Source: CAYWNA01 sp964459305
GTDB taxonomy: Bacteria; Planctomycetota; Planctomycetia; Pirellulales; Pirellulaceae
DNA length: 7,762 bases
Assembly: GCA_964459305.1 (NCBI GenBank)
Contig: CAYWNA010000414.1
Span: 1-7,762 of the forward strand
Direction of reading: 5' to 3'
Under the pieces are notes generated by a model, which was not told the origin of the DNA, ran no database searches, and saw only the letters and a list, made by a program, of their open reading frames with translations. Of the stretch, positions 1 to 4,932 are shown piece after piece. Within the stretch, counting starts at the first letter, position 1. Every line of letters starts with the position of its first letter. Both the position numbers and the translations under genes were made by a program.

Positions 1-682
1 CCTCGCAGAAGCCGTAGGAGAAACCTGCCGACTGCTCGGGGTCAACGCGTGATGCGTCTCCCCACGTCTTACCGAAGTCCTTGGAGTGGATCATGGCCGT
101 CTCGTAGTGCCCGGGGGAGACGGTGCCGTAGACGGGCAGAATGACATGCTCTCCCTCCAGTTGCATGGGCGGCCCGGAGATGAAGACCGATGAAACCCCC
201 TGGTAGTCGTCGTAGGGCGTCGGCGCGACCGGCGTCGGCTCCGCATCCCACGTCTTGCCGTTGTCGGTGGAGCGAACAACCCAGACGTGCCCCACCTCCA
301 GCGACGCGTCGCCTTTCCTCTGGACGCTGCGGGTGAAGAAGGTGACCAGCAAGTCGCCGTTGGCGAGTTGGCAGACGTGGGGATCCCGGTCGTCCTGCGG
401 CGTATCGATCACCAGGGAGGGTTCGCTCCAGGTCTTGCCCCCGTCGGAGGAGCGCATGCCGTCGACCGAGCCGCCGGTCGGGGCGTTGTCACTGGGGAGT
501 GTCACGTGCCCCGTGCCCGCGTAGAAGACGACGAACAGGTCGCCGCCGGCCAGCCGGCAGACGTCAGGGAATGCCTCGTAGTTGCCCCAAGGGCCCTCGC
601 TGGTGATCGCGCGGAACGTCTGGCCCGAGGCCACGCCGCAGATGCCGAGCGCCAGTAGGCCGAGCGACAGCAGGTTCTTCAC
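1..682 (-). CDS. Secreted sialidase-like (BNR/Asp-box repeat) protein, 3' end outside window
   Basis: 227 codons are visible, reading right to left; the C-terminus lies beyond base 1. The start is a GTG at 680-682 preceded by GGGAGGG at 690-696 with a 7-base spacer. Residues 1-20 form a signal peptide (MKNLL, a hydrophobic Leu/Ala-rich core, then ASG-Q), so the protein is exported. Three Asp-box motifs (S-x-D-x-G-x-x-W) occur at about residues 78-85 (SSDGGKTW), 138-145 (STDNGKTW) and 200-207 (SKDFGKTW). Between them lie strand-like segments such as DPHVCQLANGDLLVTFF (100-116), typical of one blade each of the six-bladed propeller of sialidases and BNR-repeat proteins. Such enzymes remove terminal sialic acid or related sugars from glycans, but many planctomycete members have no proven substrate, and the catalytic Tyr/Glu region lies mostly beyond the visible part. 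Family assignment is firm; the reaction is not. Confidence 0.9.
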   Translation of the reverse strand, partial: MKNLLSLGLLALGICGVASGQTFRAITSEGPWGNYEAFPDVCRLAGGDLFVVFYAGTGHVTLPSDNAPTGGSVDGMRSSDGGKTWSEPSLVIDTPQDDRDPHVCQLANGDLLVTFFTRSVQRKGDASLEVGHVWVVRSTDNGKTWDAEPTPVAPTPYDDYQGVSSVFISGPPMQLEGEHVILPVYGTVSPGHYETAMIHSKDFGKTWGDASRVDPEQSAGFSYGFCE

Positions 683-689
683 CGCACCA

Positions 690-696
690 CCCTCCC
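690..696 (-). promoter_or_regulatory. Ribosome binding site deciding the GTG start of the sialidase-like gene
   Basis: GGGAGGG on the minus strand lies 7 bases before GTG (680-682). No ATG start fits the signal peptide, so this site supports the GTG. Confidence 0.6.
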
Positions 697-787
697 ACGA
701 GTTGCGCCGGTTCACCGACAGGATTCCGAACTTTGATCTTCCGCGACGGGCGGCCGCAGCCAAATCCAAAATAGATGATAAGTGATA

Positions 788-802
788 GGAAATTTGATTT
801 CC
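788..802. repeat. Perfect 6-bp inverted repeat in AT-rich upstream region
   Basis: GGAAAT-TTG-ATTTCC lies about 106 bases upstream of the GTG start of the sialidase-like gene, inside the most AT-rich stretch of the spacer. Its position suits an operator near a promoter, but no regulator family can be named. Confidence 0.35.
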
Positions 803-845
803 ACCAACAGAACTGATTCTAACGAGAAGGAACTGGTGATTCAAA

Positions 846-862
846 GGAGGCACGTAGCCTCC
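846..862 (-). terminator. Possible weak terminator hairpin after the SDR gene
   Basis: On the minus strand GGAGGC-TACGT-GCCTCC forms a 6-bp GC-rich stem with a 5-base loop, followed by only three T residues. It lies about 140 bases after the SDR stop. The T-tract is too short for a confident intrinsic terminator. Confidence 0.25.
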
Positions 863-1002
863 CTGCTGCCGCCCGTGTCGTGCGATTCTGCGGCGAGTTG
901 CGGCAACTATGTGCGACGGTCCATGGGCGTCATGCGAGAACGTTTCCGCGGCTGAAGAGTCGCGGCCCCATTGAAGCTCCGCCGGTTCGCTGAAGACGGC
1001 AT

Positions 1003-1770
1003 TCACGCCCCCGTGTTGTGAAACGCGACATAGCCAGCCGTGGCACCGCCGTCCGCAACCAGGACCGAGCCGGTAACGAACGACGCCTCGTCGGACGCCA
1101 GGAACAGCGCGGCACTGGCGATCTCCTCGGGCCGCGCCACACGACCCAGCGGGTACAGCTTCGCGACCTTATCGAGCACCTTCGGATCGGCTTCGAGCAT
1201 GGGGTCCCAAGACTCTGTCTGCGTAGTCCCCGGGCAGAGCACGTTTAGCCGGACGTTGTGCTTGCCGTACTGCGTAGCCAGGCAGCGTGTCAGACTGACG
1301 ATCGCGCCTTTCGCCGCGGTGTAGACGTGGTCCGTGCCGAACCCCATCAGCGCGTTGATCGACGACAGATTCACGATACTACCCGCCCGTCGATCGACCA
1401 TGGGCGGCAGAACGGCTTGACAGCACAGCCACGTGCCCTTCACTGCGACGTCCATGTTCGGAGCCCACGCGTTGTCCAGCACGTCGTCGATTGAGCAGAT
1501 CGCGTTGTTCACGAGGATGTCGATACGGCCGAACTGCTTGAGCGTAAAGTCGACCATGCCGCGCACCTGGTCCTCCCGCGACACGTCACAGGGACAGAAG
1601 TGGGCGGCACCGTCGGCGGCGCGGATTTCTTCCACGACCGCGCCACCCGTAGAAGCGTCCAGGTCAGCAACTGCGACGCGTGCGCCTTCGGCGGCGAAAC
1701 GCGCGGCCACGGCACGGCCAATGCCTCGGCCCGCCCCTGTAACGATGGCTACCTTGTCTGCAAGACGCAT
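1003..1770 (-). CDS. Classical short-chain dehydrogenase/reductase (SDR)
   Basis: A 255-residue cytosolic NAD(P)(H)-dependent oxidoreductase of normal SDR length. The Rossmann nucleotide motif TGAGRGIG is at residues 11-18; Asp36 at the end of the second strand suggests preference for NAD(H). NNA (88-90) follows the fourth strand, and the catalytic Ser137, Tyr150 and Lys154 (YTAAK) are present. PG at 180-181 and the C-terminal DGGATAGY complete the fold. The ATG (1768-1770) follows AGGGAGGA (1777-1784, minus) at good spacing. Odd point: the usual active-site Asn of helix 4 (V-N-L-K-G-T in many relatives) aligns with Ala109 (VAVKGT). The substrate cannot be read from sequence; sugar or sugar-derived alcohols fit the neighbourhood. 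It is transcribed away from the beta-helix pair. Confidence 0.93.
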   Translation of the reverse strand: MRLADKVAIVTGAGRGIGRAVAARFAAEGARVAVADLDASTGGAVVEEIRAADGAAHFCPCDVSREDQVRGMVDFTLKQFGRIDILVNNAICSIDDVLDNAWAPNMDVAVKGTWLCCQAVLPPMVDRRAGSIVNLSSINALMGFGTDHVYTAAKGAIVSLTRCLATQYGKHNVRLNVLCPGTTQTESWDPMLEADPKVLDKVAKLYPLGRVARPEEIASAALFLASDEASFVTGSVLVADGGATAGYVAFHNTGA

Positions 1771-1923
1771 GGCAGATCCTCCCTATCAGACGATGCCAGC
1801 CCCGATCTCGGCCTAACTAAAGTAGTCACAAGTCTGGCGGGATTCGTATAGGTGAACGCAAGGGCTTTCTGGTAAGTGACTTGCAGGCAGAGCGACAAAT
1901 AAGTCAGATCCAGGAAGGAGTCC
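1771..1923. promoter_or_regulatory. Divergent intergenic region between SDR and the small ORF/beta-helix pair
   Basis: This 153-base region must carry promoters for both directions, since it separates divergent genes. The SDR ribosome binding site is at 1777-1784 (minus) and that of the small ORF at 1912-1920 (plus). Weak -35-like TTGCAG occurs on the plus strand near 1881, but no good -10 lies at proper spacing, so no promoter is called. A short AAGT-G-ACTT palindrome near 1874 is too small to interpret. Confidence 0.45.
1912..1920 (+). promoter_or_regulatory. Shine-Dalgarno site of the small ORF
   Basis: AGGAAGGAG ends three bases before the ATG at 1924. The purine run is strong and supports translation of the short ORF; the spacing is at the short end. 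Confidence 0.55.
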
Positions 1924-2091
1924 ATGCGTTCACGGAAGAACAAGTATATGATTAAATGCGGGCGAGGGGAATTTACCTTCGAGACCAACATCGCGGATAC
2001 CGGCAGCACCGAAGGGTACAACCATTTGAGCCTGCAGGTCGCCCTCGGGAACGTGATGTTGCCAGCGGGAGTGTTGTGGGAGGACGACTGA
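1924..2091 (+). CDS. Small ORF (55 aa), unknown, coupled to the beta-helix gene
   Basis: ATG at 1924 to TGA at 2089-2091, with an in-frame TAA at 1900 that closes the frame upstream, so this is not the tail of a longer visible gene. The product starts basic (MRSRKNKYMIKCGRG), continues with mixed strand-like segments (EFTFETNI, HLSLQVALGNVML) and ends acidic (WEDD). No signal peptide or membrane segment is seen and I do not recognise a family. A strong ribosome binding site precedes it, and its stop is one base before the ATG of the beta-helix gene, whose own ribosome binding site lies inside this ORF. That layout is typical of translational coupling. It could be a genuine small partner protein or a leader ORF. 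A decayed gene fragment is less likely given the tidy signals. Confidence 0.6.
   Translation: MRSRKNKYMIKCGRGEFTFETNIADTGSTEGYNHLSLQVALGNVMLPAGVLWEDD
2078..2084 (+). promoter_or_regulatory. Ribosome binding site of the beta-helix gene, inside the small ORF
   Basis: GGGAGGA lies 8 bases before ATG 2093 and within the last codons of the small ORF, supporting both the chosen start and translational coupling. Confidence 0.65.
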
Positions 2092-2092
2092 G

Positions 2093-3493
2093 ATGGCCAA
2101 TGTGTATGATTTCGGTGCGACCGGCGACGGAACCAGCGATGATACTGACGCGCTGCAGCACGCTCTTGAAGCAGGAGATGGTGTGCTACATTTTGCGAAG
2201 GGAACGTATCGCATCTCGCGGCCGCTGAAAATGGATTTGACCAAGCAAGGGTACGGGGCCGTTCGCGGAGACGGGGGGACGTCTCGGATCGTGATGGCGG
2301 GTCCGGGGCCGGCCATTCGCATCGTTGGCGATCATCGCGGTACGGGTCAACCGAAATCGTACCAGCCACACACATGGGAAAGAGAACGGTTCCCGACGGT
2401 GACGGGGATCGAGATCGTTGGTGAGCACCCGGACGCTGTGGGCATCGAATTGCGTAAAACTACGAAAACGGCCGTTGCCCACGTGCTTGTGCGCAAATGC
2501 CGGTACGGCATCCACCTGGTCGAACGGAACCGCGACTTCATCCTGTCCGACTCACATCTGTTGGACAACGCCGACTACGGCCTGTTTTTCGACCAGTGCA
2601 ACCTGCACCAGATCATCGTGCACGGCAACCACATCAGTTGGAACAAGAAAGCCGGCATCAAGTCGCTGAATGGCGATGTCCACAACCTTCAGATCACTGG
2701 AAACGATATCGAGTACAACAACGACCCGGGGGTCGATCAGTCCCCCAACGGCGAGCCACGTGGAGCAGAAATCTGGTTCGAAGCGCCGCAAGGTGTCATC
2801 AGCGAAGTGACGATCGCCAGCAATACCTTACAGGCAACGATCCAACCGGGCGGAGCGAACGTCCGAATTCACGGCACACCGGACACATCACCCAGAGCCG
2901 CCCGATTGGTGACGATCAGCGGGAATGTGATTGGCAGTCAAACGCGCGGGATCGAACTCCGGCACGTCCAGCGCGTGGCGATTACCGGCAACACAATCTA
3001 CGACTCAGCCGACTTGTCACTGCTCGCGATTCATTGCTCTGGCGTTTCTGTGGGCTCGAACACATTCGTTTGGCGTGGTGTGGACGACGACCCGCCGCGG
3101 GACGGGATCCGGCTCGAAGACTGCGAGAACTGCACTCTGACGGGTTTAGCCATTCAGCGATTGTGTTCCGGAACTCCGGAGAGAGGTGCCGGCATCACGT
3201 TGGTCCGTTGCCGGGACGCTACGGTGAGCGAGTGCCAGGTGCTTGATTCGCTGGTACGTGGGGTCGAGCTGGTAGATTGCCTCCGCTGCCGGATTTCGAG
3301 CAACAGCATCATCGATCGTCGCCCGCAACCCCGCATGCTTCAGGCGATCCGCGTCATTGGTCGCAGCGAGCAGAATCTTGTCCAGAACAACCTCGTGGGC
3401 GGCGCGAAAGACACGTGTCTCGACATCGCTCCCAATACCGCGATTGTCCAGGGGAATGTGGAACTGAAATCGATAAGTGGGCCTTGTTCGTAA
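2093..3493 (+). CDS. Right-handed parallel beta-helix protein, pectate-lyase-3-like
   Basis: 466 residues. The N-terminus VYDFGATGDGTSDDTDALQHAL (residues 4-25) is the hallmark start of pectate-lyase-superfamily-3 and tailspike-type beta-helix proteins. From about residue 105 to 455 many turns of roughly 22-25 residues repeat, each with a strand and an Asn/Gly/Ser-rich turn such as ITGNDIEYN, ISGNVIGS, ITGNTIYDS and VSVGSNTF, i.e. PbH1 repeats. Proteins of this fold bind or cleave polysaccharides, as lyases, hydrolases or epimerases; no catalytic residues can be assigned with confidence. No signal peptide, Tat motif or membrane segment is visible, which is unusual for a polysaccharide-active helix protein. 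The gene follows the small ORF by one base and is followed by a probable terminator, so the pair looks like one transcription unit. Confidence 0.88.
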   Translation: MANVYDFGATGDGTSDDTDALQHALEAGDGVLHFAKGTYRISRPLKMDLTKQGYGAVRGDGGTSRIVMAGPGPAIRIVGDHRGTGQPKSYQPHTWERERFPTVTGIEIVGEHPDAVGIELRKTTKTAVAHVLVRKCRYGIHLVERNRDFILSDSHLLDNADYGLFFDQCNLHQIIVHGNHISWNKKAGIKSLNGDVHNLQITGNDIEYNNDPGVDQSPNGEPRGAEIWFEAPQGVISEVTIASNTLQATIQPGGANVRIHGTPDTSPRAARLVTISGNVIGSQTRGIELRHVQRVAITGNTIYDSADLSLLAIHCSGVSVGSNTFVWRGVDDDPPRDGIRLEDCENCTLTGLAIQRLCSGTPERGAGITLVRCRDATVSECQVLDSLVRGVELVDCLRCRISSNSIIDRRPQPRMLQAIRVIGRSEQNLVQNNLVGGAKDTCLDIAPNTAIVQGNVELKSISGPCS

Positions 3494-3543
3494 CCTGCCC
3501 TGCGTTGCCTCTGGACGGCTAGTATTTCGCAAGGTTATGATCA

Positions 3544-3570
3544 AGGCCTGTGAAGCCAAAGGCCTCTTTT
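3544..3570 (+). terminator. Probable rho-independent terminator of the beta-helix unit
   Basis: AGGCCT (3544-3549) and AGGCCT (3560-3565), each self-complementary and so able to pair with each other, enclose a 10-base loop and are followed by C then TTTT (3567-3570). It lies about 50 bases after the TAA of the beta-helix gene. The stem is short but GC-rich. Confidence 0.45.
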
Positions 3571-3579
3571 ATGCCAATC

Positions 3580-3900
3580 CTAGTTTGAAACTGCGCGTTT
3601 GACATTCGAGGCCGCGCAGCCGCTCTTCATTAACTCGGGGTCGAGCACGGCGTTACGCCAGGCGTCCGAACAGGCGAGGCGCGTTTCCAGGTCGCCGGCT
3701 TTTTTGTGCGCCGACGTCGATCATCACGGTGCGGCCCTCGGGTGTCGGTTCGACTTCCTGTGTTGCGGGTTGGGCGGGATTCGTGTCGGATGATCGGACG
3801 TGATACACATCGCAAACCACCGATTCCTCGGAGCGACGGGGGGCCAACCAGCGCGTGTCGATCACATCGACTGACGCAAGGTCCCTGCATTCCGTGCGTC
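3580..3900 (-). pseudogene. Frameshifted remnant of an unidentified protein gene
   Basis: Reading minus, the frame is open after a TGA near 3901 and gives DVIDTRWLAPRRSEE, VVCDVYHVRS and EPTPEGRTVMIDVGAQK. At a run of six A (plus-strand T at 3700-3705) the better reading moves to another frame, KAGDLETRLACSDAWRNAVL and DPELMKSGC, which ends at TAG (3580-3582). Removing one A joins the two frames; unshifted, the first frame ends at TAA near 3653 after a tail that looks random. A GTG at 3865 is the only start candidate and has no clear ribosome binding site. I do not recognise a family. The convergent orientation toward the beta-helix gene and the nearby IS remnant suggest a decayed gene, but a homopolymer sequencing error is equally possible. 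The join is an inference from protein character only. Confidence 0.4.
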
Positions 3901-3998
3901 AGACTTCGGACTCGAACCGCAAACTGCCAACCTGCGTGGGTGTGCGCCACCGAACGAATGCACTTTGCGAATTGCCGTTTCCTGCGTCGGTCGTGAAG

Positions 3999-4019
3999 AC
4001 GAATGGCACAAGCTTAAGC
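3999..4019 (+). repeat. Left inverted repeat of the IS remnant
   Basis: Perfect 21-bp match to the reverse complement of 4507-4527; identity breaks at 3998 and 4020. It contains the palindromes AAGCTT and CTTAAG, overlapping. Confidence 0.75.
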
Positions 4020-4074
4020 CATCCACGATTTACGTCGCGCCGTCGGTGGCTGGGTGGCGACACTAGCCCGCGCG

Positions 4075-4422
4075 TCACATGATTGCGATGCTCGTCGTGT
4101 GGCGAGCCCTGAAGCGTCTCGTCGCCTGATGACGAAACCTGAGAGGCGATGATGGCATCAAGTAGCCATTGCGCACTGCCCACTCAGCGCAAAGAGCGAA
4201 GGCCGTCAAGGCTTGCTTGGCTCCTTTGAAACTCACCTGGCGAGGCTCCATGTCGTTGTCGTTGGCGGCAACGGCCATGACCGTGCGGAGTAAGTTGTAC
4301 GCCAGCAGGTAAGTCCAAATCTCTTTGTGGACCATGTCGGGCGTCTTGCAACGCAGGATGTCCATCTGCATCGTTGACTTGATCGACCGGATATCGACTT
4401 CTCCGTCCCACCGGCGCCATTT
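4075..4422 (-). pseudogene. C-terminal fragment of an IS4-family DDE transposase
   Basis: The frame is open from a TGA at 4456-4458 to the stop at 4075-4077. The recognisable part begins WRRWDGEVDIRSIK, which fits the IS4-family signature Y-x2-R-x3-E-x6-K: the catalytic Glu and the Lys seven residues later are present, but the Tyr position is Lys. MDILRCKTPDMVHKEIW and TYLLAYNLLRTVMAVAA follow, then VSFKGAKQALTAF; these are characteristic of the last third of these enzymes. The first two catalytic Asp and the whole N-terminal region are missing, with the break probably between 4422 and 4507. It lies inside the 21-bp inverted repeats. No translation start is expected, so this fragment should be inactive. 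Confidence 0.85.
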
Positions 4423-4506
4423 CGACAGTGCTCGCTGTAGCCGAGACGCTGGGTGTCAAGATAGATGATCTGGTGAAGCAATGAGCGGGCGGGCGAGCGC
4501 ACAATT

Positions 4507-4527
4507 GCTTAAGCTTGTGCCATTCGT
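4507..4527 (-). repeat. Right inverted repeat of the IS remnant
   Basis: Reverse complement of 3999-4019 without mismatch. It lies on the side from which the transposase gene would have started. Confidence 0.75.
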
Positions 4528-4800
4528 GGGCTTGACCGAGGCATGCACGTGCATTTCCTTTGAGCGCGGAGGTCGCCCCCACCGACGCGTCCAAGGAGCT
4601 TTCGCCAAAATGCTTCGTTCACATCGACCGATGCACTCACGAGTTCGCCGAGATTCCACTGATTCTGCCTGGCTCAGCATCGATCGTCCGTTCTCGCCTC
4701 AAGAACTCCTCGGAAGAGCGAAGAGCTTTCGATCCCTGACACTCCCATCAAACCACCCGTTCTGAAAGGAGCGGAGTCTCCCGGGTTCTGTCACTCGAGG
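4528..4800. other. Unassigned stretch with no convincing gene
   Basis: About 270 bases between the IS remnant and the leader of the isomerase-like gene. Several frames are open by chance (GC-rich), e.g. a minus-strand run with FWRKLLGRVGGGDLR near 4560-4610 and another with SSEEFLRRERTIDAEPGR near 4650-4740, but none has a start, ribosome binding site or conserved motif I can name. It may be further IS or dispersed-repeat sequence. Confidence 0.35.
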
Positions 4801-4802
4801 TT

Positions 4803-4828
4803 AACGGCTTCCAATCCTCGCAGCCGTT
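4803..4828 (+). repeat. Stem-loop upstream of the isomerase-like gene
   Basis: AACGGCT (4803-4809) and AGCCGTT (4822-4828) form a perfect 7-bp stem with a 12-base loop. The same 7-mer AACGGCT recurs twice closer to the gene. Confidence 0.5.
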
Positions 4829-4862
4829 GCTAGACTCATACTTGTGCCGTTTGAGTTGGTCG

Positions 4863-4878
4863 CCCGGCATGCGCCGGG
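4863..4878 (+). repeat. GC-rich hairpin in the leader of the isomerase-like gene
   Basis: CCCGGC-ATGC-GCCGGG is a perfect 6-bp stem with a 4-base loop, 55 bases before the ATG at 4933. No T-tract follows, so it is not an intrinsic terminator. Confidence 0.5.
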
Positions 4879-4883
4879 GCTTG

Positions 4884-4899
4884 AACGGCTACAACGGCT
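4884..4899 (+). repeat. Tandem AACGGCT direct repeat (9-base period)
   Basis: AACGGCT occurs at 4884-4890 and again at 4893-4899, plus once at 4803-4809 in the upstream stem. Direct repeats just before the ribosome binding site could be a regulator or RNA-binding site. Confidence 0.4.
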
Positions 4900-4920
4900 C
4901 CATTCACCCGAGACCAACTT

Positions 4921-4926
4921 GAGGAG
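4921..4926 (+). promoter_or_regulatory. Ribosome binding site of the isomerase-like gene
   Basis: GAGGAG lies 6 bases before ATG 4933. An ATG at 4928 is in another frame and runs into no useful protein, so 4933 is the start and gives a complete Tat signal. Confidence 0.7.
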
Positions 4927-4932
4927 AATGCT

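Larger units (their letters stand above)
683..1002. other. Intergenic spacer with three small inverted repeats
   Basis: This 320-base gap between the SDR and the sialidase-like gene holds no convincing gene; the frames crossing it are short and have no conserved character. A locally AT-rich part (about 760-840) probably contains the sialidase promoter, although no clear -35/-10 pair could be chosen. Three perfect inverted repeats are visible: 788-802 (GGAAAT-TTG-ATTTCC), 846-862 (GGAGGC-ACGTA-GCCTCC) and 896-908 (AGTTG-CGG-CAACT). The middle one, read on the minus strand, is followed by TTTG and might be a weak terminator for the SDR transcript. Confidence 0.5.
3999..4527. mobile_element. IS4-family element remnant with perfect 21-bp inverted repeats
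   Basis: The 21 bases at 3999-4019 (beginning ACGAATGGCACAAGC) are exactly the reverse complement of 4507-4527. Between them lies, on the minus strand, the C-terminal part of an IS4-family transposase with its natural stop 56 bases from the left repeat. The N-terminal two thirds of the enzyme are absent, so the element is an internally deleted, non-autonomous derivative of about 529 bp. No direct target duplication is visible: the left flank ends GTGAAG and the right flank begins GGGCTTG. The true outer ends may differ by a few bases from the limits of perfect identity. Confidence 0.65.

Noticed and set aside
1003..1005. Readthrough of the SDR TGA stop
   Set aside because: The 31 codons that follow look random (many Arg and Ser), and the SDR is already complete beyond its usual C-terminal DGG motif.
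1930..2322. 130-codon minus-strand ORF over the beta-helix start, sharing MAGPGPAI with the plus strand
   Set aside because: The shared peptide results from a GC-rich near-palindrome around 2294-2320. The ORF has no ribosome binding site and lies antisense to a well-supported gene.
2497..3246. 249-codon plus-strand ORF inside the beta-helix gene
   Set aside because: Its product is rich in Arg, Gln and Pro with no domain, as expected for an out-of-frame reading of GC-rich coding DNA.
3908..3918. tRNA T-loop-like GGTTCGAGTCC on the minus strand
   Set aside because: The flanking bases make an imperfect T-stem, and no acceptor or anticodon stem could be found upstream at tRNA distance, so neither a tRNA nor a clear tRNA-derived attachment site is supported.
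4454..4459. TTGACA on the minus strand as a -35 box of the IS
   Set aside because: No -10 element lies at 16-18 bases, and the transposase start it would serve has been deleted.
4481..4765. 94-codon plus-strand ORF crossing the right IS end
   Set aside because: It runs through the inverted repeat and has no ribosome binding site or conserved motif; the part inside the repeat is also read from the opposite end, which explains its familiar look.
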